The position numbers and the translations under genes were made by a program. The notes under the pieces were generated by a model. That model saw only the letters and a list, made by a program, of their open reading frames with translations. It was not told where the DNA came from and searched no databases. A stretch of 36,373 nt of DNA from Phycisphaerae bacterium (lineage in GTDB: Bacteria; Planctomycetota; Phycisphaerae; SM23-33): NCBI GenBank assembly GCA_018335035.1, contig JAGXKT010000019.1:1-36373 (forward strand), written 5' to 3'. Positions 8,727-17,083 of this stretch are shown piece after piece; positions within the stretch are counted from its first letter, which is position 1, and each line of letters opens with the position of its first letter.

Positions 8727-9650
8727 CTACTCGACATCCGGAATGCGGATAGCCGGCGGGCGGGCGCCGGACGAAGCAGACGTGTCCGTCTCGGCCGGCG
8801 GCGCGGGATCGTCCGGCACGTCGGGCAGATCCTCCTTCGGCGGCGGGGGCGGGAGATTCACGATTCGCCCGTGCATCGCCATGAACCGCCCGGCGTTCGG
8901 GTCGGGCTGCGTGGGCGAGAACGCGGGGTAGTCCTCGCGGAGCGTGTCCTCGACCTCCTCGATCCGCTTGCTGGTCAGCGGGTGCGTACTGAGCATCTCG
9001 CCGAGCGTGCCGGCCTCCTTCTCACGTTCCAGCAGGCGCAGAAGCTCCACCATTCCCCACGGGTTGTAGCCCACCGCGGCCATGTGCTTGATGCCCGCCT
9101 GATCGGCGTTGTATTCCTGGTCGCGGCTGTAGCGAAGGTTGACCAGCCCGCCGACGACCTTCGCGGCGGTCTTGGCCGCCGTGCCGCCCCCGCCGCCGAC
9201 CGCCTCGCCGACGATGGCGGCCAGCAGCTCCACGCCGAGCTGGCGCTGGAGCCCCTTGGCGCTGTCGCGGTGGACGATGTGTCCGATCTCGTGTCCGAGC
9301 ACGGCCGCGAGCTGGCGCTCGTTGGTCATGTCCTTCATCAACCCGACGGTCACGTAGATCCGCCCGCCGGGCACGGCGAACGCGTTCGGCGTGTGCGACC
9401 GCAGCAAGGCGAATTGATACGGCATGTCGCGCTCGGCCGCCGTCGTCAGATCCAGCCCGATCGAGCTGACATACTCCTGCACGCGAGCATCGTCGACCCG
9501 GCCACCGTATTCGGCCTCGAACTCCGGGCCATACTTCTCGCCCAGCGCGATCTCGTCTTCCCGGCTGAACAGAAAGACCTTGTTGCAGCCGGCCGACATC
9601 ACCGGCGAGGCCAGAAGCAGACAGCCCACAATCAGACGAAAGGTCTTCAT
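8727..9650 (-). CDS. M48-family zinc metalloprotease, lipoprotein
   Basis: A periplasmic or outer-membrane-attached metalloprotease related to BepA/LoiP-type enzymes, which act in envelope quality control. The 307-residue protein has a lipobox ending at Cys22 (MSAGC). The zinc site is HEIGH (120-124), and the third ligand is Glu179 in SRDQEYNADQAG. The family motif STHPLTSKRIE follows. The last ~60 residues are a Pro- and Asp-rich tail of low complexity. ATG 9650 has a strong GGAGAAAGG ribosome site, and a TAAGAT -10-like hexamer lies further upstream. It converges with the DUF2330 gene, 21 bp between stops. No TPR domain is fused, unlike E. coli BepA. Confidence 0.93.
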   Translation of the reverse strand: MKTFRLIVGCLLLASPVMSAGCNKVFLFSREDEIALGEKYGPEFEAEYGGRVDDARVQEYVSSIGLDLTTAAERDMPYQFALLRSHTPNAFAVPGGRIYVTVGLMKDMTNERQLAAVLGHEIGHIVHRDSAKGLQRQLGVELLAAIVGEAVGGGGGTAAKTAAKVVGGLVNLRYSRDQEYNADQAGIKHMAAVGYNPWGMVELLRLLEREKEAGTLGEMLSTHPLTSKRIEEVEDTLREDYPAFSPTQPDPNAGRFMAMHGRIVNLPPPPPKEDLPDVPDDPAPPAETDTSASSGARPPAIRIPDVE

Positions 9651-9746
9651 CAGCGTGCCCTTTCTCCGGCGCGGCCGGTTCTCAGCACCTGCGAAATCTT
9701 AGCCCGCCGCCTCTACAGGCGTCAACGCGGCCCGCACAGTCATTAT

Positions 9747-9866
9747 TTCGTTGATTCGTGAACTCGTTGGCCAGGCCATATGGTCAACCGGTCAATCCGT
9801 CACGTGGTTCTCGCATGTCAGAGGGGCGAACGCATTCACGAGTCAACGAGTCCACGAGATAACGAG
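9747..9866. repeat. Inverted pair of 8-bp tandem arrays (CTCGTTGA family)
   Basis: On the plus strand, 9747-9770 is three units (ttcgttga, ttcgtgaa, ctcgttgg). At 9835-9866 the same unit appears four times in reverse orientation (as plus-strand ttcacgag, tcaacgag, tccacgag, ataacgag). The arms are 64 bp apart. The same 8-bp unit forms a five-copy array at 31583-31622. This occupies most of the M48-pncB intergenic region, and I see no gene in it. Confidence 0.75.
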
Positions 9867-9907
9867 CCGTCCTCGCTCCGGCGTTTCAGCCAGCCGCCAT
9901 CGGCCTC

Positions 9908-9913
9908 TATAAT
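9908..9913 (+). promoter_or_regulatory. -10 element of pncB
   Basis: A perfect TATAAT lies eight bases before ATG 9922. The predicted transcription start (about 9920) leaves at most a 2-nt leader. The usual ribosome site is absent. The -35 region (TTCAGC or TTTCAG at about 9884-9890) is weak. Confidence 0.5.
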
Positions 9914-9921
9914 ATCCCAGC

Positions 9922-11388
9922 ATGTTACGGGAACTCTACGGCCATTCACTCGCGCTGCTGACGGACCTGTATGAATTGACCATGGCGCAGGGGTACTGGA
10001 ACCTGGGCATGGCCGATCGCGAAGCGTCGTTCCACGTCAGCTTTCGGGCCAATCCGTTCGGTGGCGGCTACACGATCGCCTGCGGGCTGGCGCAGGTCGT
10101 CGAGTACGTCGAGTCGTTCGGCTTCGACGCCTCTGATACGGACCTGCTGGCGCAGATCACCGGCAACGACGGCGAGCGCATCTTCAGCGATGACTTCCTG
10201 ACGCATCTGCGGCAGCTTCGCCCGAACGTGGCCATCGACGCGGTCGCCGAGGGCGACGTCGTCCTTCCGCACGAGCCCCTTCTGCGCGTCACCGGGCCGC
10301 TGGTGGACTGCCAGATTCTCGAGACCGCCCTGCTGAATATCCTGAACTTCCAGTCGCTGATCGCCACGAAGGCCGCACGAATCTGCACGACCGCCGGGAG
10401 CGAGCCGGTTCTGGAGTTCGGCCTGCGGCGGGCCCAGGGCATCGACGGCGGCATCTCGGCCAGCCGGGCCGCGTACGTCGGCGGCTGCGCCGGCACCAGC
10501 AACGCCCTCGCCGGCAAGCTGCTGGGCATCCCCGTCAAGGGCACGCACGCCCATAGCTGGGTGATGCTCTTCGACGACGAGCCCCAGGCGTTCAACGCCT
10601 ACGCCGAGGCCTTGCCCAACAACGGCATCTTCCTGGTCGACACGTACAACACGCTGCGCGGCGTGCGCCACGCGATCGAAACCGCCCACCGCCTGCGCGA
10701 TCGCGGTCACGCGATGATCGGCATCCGCTTGGATTCCGGCGACCTTGCCTGGCTGAGCCGCGAGGCGCGCGCCATGCTGGACGAGGCCGGGCTGAGCGAC
10801 GCCAAAATCGTCGCCAGCGGCGACGTGGACGAGCACGTGATCGAATCGCTGCACGAGCAGGGCGCCGCGATCGACCTGTGGGGCGTCGGCACCCGCCTGG
10901 CAACGGGCTACGACGAGCCGGCGCTCGGCGGGGTCTACAAGCTCTCGGCCGTGCGCGAGGGCGACACCTGGCGGCCGCGTATCAAGTTATCCGAGCAGCT
11001 TGCGAAGGTCTCCACGCCGGGGCGGCTGCGCGTGCGGCGGTACGTGTCCGACGGCGAGGCCCTCGGCGACGCCATCTACGACGAGGACATCGGCATCGGC
11101 GACGGCGTGACGATCGTCGACCCGGCCGACCCAACGCGGCGCAAGGACCTGCCCGCCGACGCGGACCAGCGCGAGCTGCTCGTGCCGGTCTTCCGCAATG
11201 GGCGGCGCGTCTACGACGTTCCGCCGCTCGAAGCGGCGCGGGACCGCTGCGGCGACGAACTCGGGAGGTTCCACGCCGGCATCAAACGGTTGATGAATCC
11301 GCATTCCTATCCGGCCGGGCTGGAACGGAACCTGCACGAGCGCAAGACGGAGATGATCCTCGATGTGCGACGACGATCGAAAGGATAG
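9922..11388 (+). CDS. pncB: Nicotinate phosphoribosyltransferase
   Basis: Converts nicotinate and PRPP to nicotinate mononucleotide, the first step of the Preiss-Handler NAD salvage route. The 488-residue protein shows the family landmarks: LLTDLYELTMAQGYW (12-26), LEFGLRRAQG (164-173), GTSNALAGKLLGIPVKGTHAHSW (191-213, with the conserved His pair), LVDTYNT, and IRLDSGDLAW. The length is normal. pncA follows after 5 nt, so the two enzymes are made from one transcript. The start at 9922 is favoured by the adjacent TATAAT and the conserved N-terminus. Confidence 0.97.
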   Translation: MLRELYGHSLALLTDLYELTMAQGYWNLGMADREASFHVSFRANPFGGGYTIACGLAQVVEYVESFGFDASDTDLLAQITGNDGERIFSDDFLTHLRQLRPNVAIDAVAEGDVVLPHEPLLRVTGPLVDCQILETALLNILNFQSLIATKAARICTTAGSEPVLEFGLRRAQGIDGGISASRAAYVGGCAGTSNALAGKLLGIPVKGTHAHSWVMLFDDEPQAFNAYAEALPNNGIFLVDTYNTLRGVRHAIETAHRLRDRGHAMIGIRLDSGDLAWLSREARAMLDEAGLSDAKIVASGDVDEHVIESLHEQGAAIDLWGVGTRLATGYDEPALGGVYKLSAVREGDTWRPRIKLSEQLAKVSTPGRLRVRRYVSDGEALGDAIYDEDIGIGDGVTIVDPADPTRRKDLPADADQRELLVPVFRNGRRVYDVPPLEAARDRCGDELGRFHAGIKRLMNPHSYPAGLERNLHERKTEMILDVRRRSKG

Positions 11389-11393
11389 ACACC

Positions 11394-12014
11394 ATGGACG
11401 CGTTGATTCTCGTCGACCTGCAAAACGACTTCATGCCGGGCGGCGCGCTGGCTGTCCCCGGCGGCGACGAGGTGGTTCCCGTCGCCAACGCCCTGACCGA
11501 GCAGTTCGAGCTGGTCGTCGCCACGGGCGACTGGCACCCGCCGGATCACGTCAGCTTCGCCGAAAACCACCCGGGCCACGACGTCGGCGAGACCATCCAG
11601 GTCGAGGGGGTCGACCAGCACCTCTGGCCGGTGCATTGCGTGGCCGACACGCAGGGGGCGGCGTTGCATCCGGACCTGAACACCGACGCGATCGACAAGA
11701 TTCTGCACAAGGGCGACGACGCCAAGCTCGACAGCTACAGCGTCTTCTTCGACAACGCGCACGTGCGGCGGACCGGCCTGGCCGGTTTCCTGCGCGGGCG
11801 CAGCGTGGAGGCGGTCTACCTGGCGGGTCTGGCAACGAACGTGTGCGTCAAGGCCTCGGCGCTGGACGCGCGGCGGTTAGGATTCGAGACCTACGTGGTC
11901 GCTGACGGCTGTCGGGGCATCGAATTGACCGACGGCGACGTGGCGCGCGCCTTCGAGACGATGCGCGCAGCCGGCGCCCACATTGTCAACAGCGCCGAGG
12001 TCCTCGGACCGTAG
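11394..12014 (+). CDS. pncA: Nicotinamidase
   Basis: Hydrolyses nicotinamide to nicotinate and ammonia, supplying the substrate of the PncB encoded just upstream. The 206-residue isochorismatase-like protein has Asp8 (LVDLQNDFMPGG), a Lys in ILHKGDD (Lys106) and the nucleophile Cys151 (GLATNVCVKAS). The metal ligands are Asp47 and His49 (GDWHPPDH) and His81 (WPVHCV). The start at 11394 lies 5 nt after the pncB stop, with AAAGGA inside the end of pncB as ribosome site. The stop is 2 bp from the convergent response-regulator stop. Confidence 0.97.
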   Translation: MDALILVDLQNDFMPGGALAVPGGDEVVPVANALTEQFELVVATGDWHPPDHVSFAENHPGHDVGETIQVEGVDQHLWPVHCVADTQGAALHPDLNTDAIDKILHKGDDAKLDSYSVFFDNAHVRRTGLAGFLRGRSVEAVYLAGLATNVCVKASALDARRLGFETYVVADGCRGIELTDGDVARAFETMRAAGAHIVNSAEVLGP

Positions 12015-12016
12015 CC

Positions 12017-12664
12017 CTACCGCGCCGAGACCAGCCCCCGCCGGATGGCGAACTTGACGAGATTCGTCTGGTCGTGGATGTCCAGTTTGCGCATCAGGTG
12101 GGATCGATGCGTGTCGATCGTTTTGAGCGCCAGCTTCAGCTCCTCGGCGATCTGCCGGTTGGTCTTTCCCTCTGCAATGAGATGAAGCACCTGGCGCTCG
12201 CGGGTGGTCAGTTTCTCATACGGGTCGCTCTCGCCGTCCCGCGCGCGCTGCACGACGTCGCGCGGGATGCCCGGGCCCAGGTAAATCTCACCCCGCGCCA
12301 CGGCGCGAACCGCCTCGGCCAGGCGCTGACCGACGGCCTCCTTGAGCAGGTAGCCCGACGCGCCGTAGTCGAAGGCGCGCGCAATAAACTGCTCGTCGTC
12401 GTACATCGTCAGAATCAGGATCGCCAATGAGCCGTCACGACGGCGCAACTCGCGGCAGGCGTCCAGTCCGTTAAGCCGCGGCATCATGATGTCCAGCACG
12501 GCCACGTCCGGCTCGGTCCGGCGGACTTCCTCAGCGACGCGAAGCCCGTCGCCGCATTCGCCCACCACGCGAATGTCACTTTCGCGCCGCAGCAGTGTCG
12601 CCAGACCCTCGCGAACCATGCGATGGTCATCGGCCAGCAATACGTCAATGGTTCCCGTAGTCAT
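12017..12664 (-). CDS. NarL/FixJ-type response regulator
   Basis: A 215-residue two-component regulator. The receiver domain (1-120) has Asp12/Asp13, the phospho-acceptor Asp58 (VLDIMMP), Thr86 and Lys108, all intact. The LuxR-type DNA-binding domain (about 148-210) has LTTREREVLHLIAEG-like sequence, NRQIAEELKLALKTIDTHR and a typical final helix. No histidine kinase gene is adjacent, so it is an orphan regulator. An AT-rich segment about 120-190 bp upstream of the start probably holds its promoter. The target genes cannot be told from the sequence. Confidence 0.95.
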   Translation of the reverse strand: MTTGTIDVLLADDHRMVREGLATLLRRESDIRVVGECGDGLRVAEEVRRTEPDVAVLDIMMPRLNGLDACRELRRRDGSLAILILTMYDDEQFIARAFDYGASGYLLKEAVGQRLAEAVRAVARGEIYLGPGIPRDVVQRARDGESDPYEKLTTRERQVLHLIAEGKTNRQIAEELKLALKTIDTHRSHLMRKLDIHDQTNLVKFAIRRGLVSAR

Positions 12665-12911
12665 ACCCCAACCCCACCGTAGAGTCGACGCAATCGCGAT
12701 GCCTTGTCAATACTCATCCCTGCCCCTTGAACCATCTGCACACGGATACACCCGTACGCCCCCAATCAGCATGTGAACCATACCGTCCCACAAGGGAAAC
12801 TGCAAGAAAAAATGTCTAAGGTAAATACCCTAAGGTTTTGATCACATTGCACTTGCGCCGTTTGGGGCCCCATGGGCGTGCCACGGCCCGCCGCGCGAAC
12901 CGCCTCGGCGC
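12665..12911. promoter_or_regulatory. Response-regulator upstream region with CTAAGG repeats
   Basis: A non-coding stretch. Its segment 12795-12850 is clearly richer in A and T than its surroundings. It carries two direct copies of CTAAGG (12816-12821 and 12830-12835), 14 bp apart, which reads as CCTTAGGGTATTTACCTTAG on the minus strand. This could be an operator in front of the response regulator, but the distance to the start (about 150 bp) is long. Confidence 0.3.
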
Positions 12912-14165
12912 TCACTCGCCGGGCTCGACCGGCTCCGGACCGAGCATTGTATCCGGGGCCACTGTGTCAACGGTAAAGCGGGCGGACAGCGCCAGCATCA
13001 GCGCGTCGCCCTCGTCGCCGCGCGGCCGGGCCACCACGCGCAGGCGGCAGTTCTTGCTGGTCACCTCGGGGACGGTCCAGGCGACTTTCCATGACGGCTC
13101 CTGTTCGCCTTCGCTCGGCGTGATGCCCTCGGCAACGACATGCCAGGACCGCCCGTCGTTGGCGGAGAACTCCAGGTCGATCCGTTTGTCCGCGTGTCGG
13201 GCGGCCAGTTTCGGCATCCATGTCAACACGCGCGGCCGCCCGCCGCGAACGAATGCGCCCTTGTGGGGCCAGCCGGTTTCCTGCCGCGCCGGCTGCTGAT
13301 AGACGATCTCGAACTGACCGGCCGGTCGCACGGACGGTTGCTCGCTCGGCGCGTCGTCGCCCTCGACGTGCATCAACTCGGTCATCGCCAGGCCGATGTT
13401 GCCCGCGCGGTCCCGCGCCTCCATTCGGAAGCGCATCCCGCCGTGACGCCCCGCTGCGGCCGGCAGAACAACCCCCTCGATGGTGCCTTCCGCCTCGAGC
13501 GGGCGCGGCCACTCGCCCCAGACGAGGTTGTGCGGGAACTCGGCGAAGCAACTGCTCAGCCGGATGCTGTCGGGCTCGAGGTACCGCTCATCGACGCGCC
13601 AGTGCAGCGAGACCTCGTCACCGACGTGATAGGTATGCGGAATGCGATTACCTTCCTCGTCCACGGTATACGGCGGGGGCGTCAGGTCGAGCGTAATCTG
13701 CGGACGCTGGCGATCGACCACATAGATACGGTGTGGCTGGCCGGGCGGAACCTCGCTGATCGGCTGGCCCGGTCCGGCAAAGCGGACCCAATATCGCCCG
13801 TCCTGCTCCGCCTGCATCAGAAAATGCGACTGCTCGACGCCGAAATACCCCGCCCGCTGCCACCGCTCGTGGTCGAGCGAGTACCACACGCCCATCCGGG
13901 GCTCACCGGTGACCTGGTAGCCGGACGGGTGAACGACGAAGAATTGCGCCTGGTTGACGAAGTAGACGTCGATGTTCGGCGCGACCTCGAAGCCCAGCGA
14001 GCCCGGCTCGACCGGCGCGAGGTCTTCCGTCGGGCGGTAGTACACCGGGGCGTCGTAGCTCCAGGCGGGCAGGTCCGCTCGCGGATCCCAGTCGGGGTTC
14101 TCGTCCGAGTGCGTGCAGCCGACCGCCGCCAGAAGCACCCCGGCAATCCAAACATATCTGTACAT
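12912..14165 (-). CDS. Lipoprotein of unknown function with Ig-like regions
   Basis: A 417-residue predicted lipoprotein with signal peptide and lipobox LLAAVGC near residues 12-18. The rest is beta-rich. It includes SGYQVTGEPRMGVWYSLD, HRIYVVDRQRPQITLDL, a segment describing loads on a body (DRAGNIGLAMTELM) and RIDLEFSANDGRSWHVV. These resemble repeated immunoglobulin-like folds, but no named family is recognised. ATG 14165 was chosen because AAAGGA precedes it and the lipobox then falls at normal distance. It lies downstream of purQ on the same strand with a 142-bp gap, so a separate promoter is possible. Confidence 0.65.
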   Translation of the reverse strand: MYRYVWIAGVLLAAVGCTHSDENPDWDPRADLPAWSYDAPVYYRPTEDLAPVEPGSLGFEVAPNIDVYFVNQAQFFVVHPSGYQVTGEPRMGVWYSLDHERWQRAGYFGVEQSHFLMQAEQDGRYWVRFAGPGQPISEVPPGQPHRIYVVDRQRPQITLDLTPPPYTVDEEGNRIPHTYHVGDEVSLHWRVDERYLEPDSIRLSSCFAEFPHNLVWGEWPRPLEAEGTIEGVVLPAAAGRHGGMRFRMEARDRAGNIGLAMTELMHVEGDDAPSEQPSVRPAGQFEIVYQQPARQETGWPHKGAFVRGGRPRVLTWMPKLAARHADKRIDLEFSANDGRSWHVVAEGITPSEGEQEPSWKVAWTVPEVTSKNCRLRVVARPRGDEGDALMLALSARFTVDTVAPDTMLGPEPVEPGE

Positions 14166-14307
14166 GATGCGTATCCTTTCCCGCCTCGGCGAAGCCGAGG
14201 ACGTCCGGCTCGCGATGTTCATGAACTCCATATCGGCCGCACGGGCCCGCGGCATATCAGGATTTCCGCTCGCGGACGCCCGATCACATCGCTTTGACGC
14301 GCGGGCC

Positions 14308-15081
14308 TCAATTCAACGCCGCCCGCGCATTGTCGAATATCCGCCGCCCGTGCGCGACATCCGCGAGACCGCGCGTCCAGCGCGGGTGATGCGTCGCGTC
14401 GACAAATCGCTCCGGGTGCGGCATCAGGCCCAGAATGCGCCCGCTCGGATCGCACAGTCCCGCGACGTGGTCGACGCTGCCGTTGGGGTTGGCCGAGTCA
14501 TTGCTTCGCCCCTCGGCGTCGGCGTAGCGTATCGCCAACTGGCCGCCCTGGCGCAGCCGGGACAGCACCGCCGGCTCGCGTGGAACGAACTTGCCCTCGC
14601 CGTTGGCGATCGGCAGCGTGATCACGTCGCCGCGTGCGAGAAACACACACCGGTCGCTGTCACCGCGAAGATGCACCCAACGGTCCTCGAACTGCCCGGT
14701 GTCGCTCCAGCCCAACGTGGCGTCGGCGGCGCCATCCGCGCCGACCTGCCCCCGGGGCAGCAGCCCGCACTTGAGCAGTACCTGGAACCCGTTACAGATG
14801 CCCAGCACCAGCTTGCCCGCCGCGACAAAGGCGTTGAGTTCGTCGCGAAGGTGGTGGATCAACTGGTTGGCGAGAATCTTGCCCGCCGAGACGTCGTCGC
14901 CGTAGCTGAACCCGCCCGGCACGACGAGAAACTCAAACTCGCCCAGACGTTTCGGGCGGTCGATGATGCTCAGCACGTGAACGGCGCAGGCGTCGAAGCC
15001 GGCCTGGCTGAGCGCATAGGCCGTCTCCCGGTCGCAGTTCGTCCCGGCGGTGCGTAACACGATGGCTCGCGGCTTGACCAT
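14308..15081 (-). CDS. purQ: Phosphoribosylformylglycinamidine synthase, glutaminase subunit
   Basis: Supplies ammonia from glutamine to PurL in the fourth step of purine synthesis. The 257-residue class I amidotransferase has the N-terminal VLRTAGTNCD, FSYGDDVSAGKILA, the nucleophile Cys96 in GICNGFQ (94-100), and the catalytic His222/Glu224 in GLMPHPERF. Asn-Pro-Asn-Gly near 198-201 is the usual PurQ marker. purS and purL are not next to it. I start at ATG 15081; an ATG seven codons upstream is possible. A GATAAT hexamer at 15117-15122 (minus strand) may be its -10 element, giving a leader of about 29 nt. Confidence 0.95.
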   Translation of the reverse strand: MVKPRAIVLRTAGTNCDRETAYALSQAGFDACAVHVLSIIDRPKRLGEFEFLVVPGGFSYGDDVSAGKILANQLIHHLRDELNAFVAAGKLVLGICNGFQVLLKCGLLPRGQVGADGAADATLGWSDTGQFEDRWVHLRGDSDRCVFLARGDVITLPIANGEGKFVPREPAVLSRLRQGGQLAIRYADAEGRSNDSANPNGSVDHVAGLCDPSGRILGLMPHPERFVDATHHPRWTRGLADVAHGRRIFDNARAALN

Positions 15082-15150
15082 GGCTTCTCGACCCCGCGAC
15101 AACGGGCACGAGGCGAATTATCGCACGCCCGTACACCACGGGGCAAGACC

Positions 15151-15960
15151 TCACCGCCTCCCGCTCGACACGGCGCCTGCAGGCCAGTACGACGATCGAA
15201 CCCACGGCGCCACCCGGCGCCGCACGAAGCCGGCCCCCGTCGCGGCCGTGTGCGCGTCGGCGCCGCCGAGCATGCCGGCGGTCACCTGAAACTCGTACAG
15301 TTTTCCGTAGGCGGCCCGCTTGTCCGCCGGCGCGGACGGCGGCGGGCGATCGAAGCCGATCGCCCCCGCCGCCGGACCGTGCGTCCCGTCCACGTTTCCG
15401 GCCAGGATCGTCCCGATGACCAGAAGGCCTACATCGGCTTCGGAGTAGAAATTGATCAACCCGTTTCGCGAGCGGTTCAGCGCCTTGGTCAGGTCGTAGG
15501 CGCTGGAGACGCTCGCCGACAGCAGGACGAGCCCGTCGACTTTGTGCTCGTCGCGCAGTGCCTCGGCGGCGAAGACAGCCACGCCGCCGCCACCGCTGTG
15601 CCCGATGATGTGCACGGGTCGGCCCGGGTAGTCGTCCTGGTATTTCATGATTCGGTCGGCGACGCCCCGGGCGGCGATGCGGTTGCCGATCACGTCCATC
15701 TGGTTGAGCAACATGCCGACGCCAGGCACGGGGCGCCCCCAGTGATGGATCGGCATGGCGCGGTCGACGCCGGCCGACAGAAGCCCGCGGCGAATGTTGC
15801 GGTTGAACTGGCTCTCGCCCTCGATGCCGGGCAGGATGATCACCAGCCCCTTGTCGAGTCGCTCTTCGTCCATGTACGGGCCGGTGGCGTTGCAGCCGCC
15901 GGCAACGGCCGCCGCCAGAACCAGCCACAGGCCCATTCGCCTGTCGATGAGGTACTTCAT
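15151..15960 (-). CDS. Alpha/beta-hydrolase-fold lipoprotein
   Basis: A 269-residue predicted lipoprotein (lipobox AGGC, Cys23) with an alpha/beta-hydrolase core. LVIILPGIEGES holds the oxyanion-type turn, and the nucleophile elbow GHSGG (120-124) contains Ser122. Asp and His partners are expected in VDGLVLLSASV and the C-terminal HTAATG regions but cannot be fixed by eye. The substrate is unknown; an esterase or lipase role is the usual guess. A strong AAGGAG site lies before ATG 15960. purQ follows 69 bp downstream on the same strand. The last ~30 residues are Arg/Ala-rich and not conserved-looking. Confidence 0.75.
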   Translation of the reverse strand: MKYLIDRRMGLWLVLAAAVAGGCNATGPYMDEERLDKGLVIILPGIEGESQFNRNIRRGLLSAGVDRAMPIHHWGRPVPGVGMLLNQMDVIGNRIAARGVADRIMKYQDDYPGRPVHIIGHSGGGGVAVFAAEALRDEHKVDGLVLLSASVSSAYDLTKALNRSRNGLINFYSEADVGLLVIGTILAGNVDGTHGPAAGAIGFDRPPPSAPADKRAAYGKLYEFQVTAGMLGGADAHTAATGAGFVRRRVAPWVRSSYWPAGAVSSGRR

Positions 15961-16080
15961 CGTCGGCTCCTTGCCAAACGGGCATACCCGTCACCGCCGC
16001 ACCATACGGCGGCCGGGCCGATGCGCCCGCACCGTCGGCTCCACGCCGGACTGTCCGTGCGAAACGACGGTGCCGCGCCG

Positions 16081-16086
16081 TATAAT
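16081..16086 (+). promoter_or_regulatory. -10-like TATAAT upstream of the acidic DUF2007-like gene
   Basis: A perfect TATAAT is embedded in a GC-rich region, 17 bp after TGCGAA. If used, it would give a leader of about 113 nt for the gene starting at 16206. Confidence 0.35.
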
Positions 16087-16205
16087 CTATACGCCGGCGC
16101 GTCCGAACAACAGGGCGAAGTTCGCTTCAGCCCAGGGGGGTCGGACGCCGACGATGAATCAGAGTCGTCGCGGACGGTCCCGACGATGCAACAGCGAGGT
16201 CTGCA

Positions 16206-16682
16206 ATGCCTGACGGCGATGCCATGACACCCGCCGGCGACGAGATGGTTCCCGTCGCGTTCGCCCGCTCGCAGGACGAAGCGGAGGAGTATATCGACCT
16301 GCTCGACGATCACGACATTCCGGCCGAAGCCGGCGACGTCGCGGACGTCGATGCGGAGACCCTTGCCGGCCGCCGAGGGCTGACGCGAGGCGTGCCCGTT
16401 CTGGTTCCCGAGGCGCTGCTGGACGAGGCCAGCGAGGTGATTGCTGACCGCGAGGACGTCGAGGAATTCCGACCCGCCGACATGGCCGAGGACGAGGACG
16501 ACGCAGAGGACGAAGACGACGAAGGCCTCGGTCTGGCCGGCGAGATTCGCCGGGAGACCGACGGCTTCGACGACGAGGACAACGCGGAATTGTTCGAGTT
16601 TGGCGAGGGCGACCTGGACGCGGACTACCACGATGACGACGGGTTCGAGGACGATGAAGACGACGACCGCGACGAGCTTTAG
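16206..16682 (+). CDS. DUF2007-like protein with very acidic C-terminal tail
   Basis: A 158-residue protein. The N-terminal half (about 14-85, VPVAFARSQDEAEEYIDLLDDHDIPAEAG and following) resembles the small DUF2007 'putative signal transducing protein' fold, which has a ferredoxin-like ACT-type topology. The C-terminal half is a run of Asp and Glu, with several stretches of EDEDD. The tail has very low pI and is probably disordered. The next gene encodes an Arg-rich protein, so charge-based interaction is possible but is only an inference. GAGGT six bases before ATG 16206 supports this start. Confidence 0.65.
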   Translation: MPDGDAMTPAGDEMVPVAFARSQDEAEEYIDLLDDHDIPAEAGDVADVDAETLAGRRGLTRGVPVLVPEALLDEASEVIADREDVEEFRPADMAEDEDDAEDEDDEGLGLAGEIRRETDGFDDEDNAELFEFGEGDLDADYHDDDGFEDDEDDDRDEL

Positions 16683-16726
16683 CACGACGCGGCCTGTCGC
16701 AGACAGATCTTCGGAGAGCCCCCTTG

Positions 16727-17050
16727 ATGACCGATAAGTCCATGGATGCTGACCGGAAGGCCGACGACGAGCAGCAACGCGCCGACGAGGAGCGCCGTCG
16801 CGCCGAGCGGCGGCGTGTCGTAGATCGCCGCCTCGGCCTGGACCGGCGGCGCGGGCCCGGGCGGCGACGCTCGGACAGCCGCCGCGCCGCCGAAGAAGGC
16901 GAGATGACCGACGAGCAGTTCGAGTTCCTCATGGCCATTCGTCAATACCAGGAAGCGAACAGGCGCCATTTTCCGTCGTGGACGGAGGTGCTCGATGTCG
17001 TCAAGGCGCTGGGCTACAGAAAAGTTGCCGAGCCCGGCGACCTGGAGTAG
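16727..17050 (+). CDS. Small Arg-rich protein with LexA-like helix pattern
   Basis: A 107-residue protein of no named family. Residues about 20-55 are dominated by Arg/Glu repeats (RRRAERRRVVDRRLGLDRRR). The last ~45 residues are compact: FEFLMAIRQYQEANRRHFPSWTEVLDVVKALGYRKV. This resembles the start of a winged helix-turn-helix of the LexA type (xFIxxYxxxNxxxPSxxEIxxxLG). DNA binding is therefore possible, not shown. The first possible codon is TTG 16724; I prefer ATG 16727, with GGAG about 10 nt upstream. Confidence 0.6.
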   Translation: MTDKSMDADRKADDEQQRADEERRRAERRRVVDRRLGLDRRRGPGRRRSDSRRAAEEGEMTDEQFEFLMAIRQYQEANRRHFPSWTEVLDVVKALGYRKVAEPGDLE

Positions 17051-17053
17051 AAT
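17048..17053 (+). promoter_or_regulatory. -10-like TAGAAT overlapping a stop codon
   Basis: TAGAAT begins in the stop codon of the preceding gene and lies 30 bp before ATG 17084. It could give the membrane-protein gene its own promoter. A clear ribosome site, GGAGG, sits at 17071-17075, so a leader of about 24 nt is reasonable. Confidence 0.35.
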
Positions 17054-17083
17054 GCGCTGTTACAGGAGACGGAGGCGTCTGGA

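Noticed and set aside
9747-9866. A CRISPR array
   Set aside because: The units are 8 bp, directly adjacent and without spacers. No cas gene is in the window.
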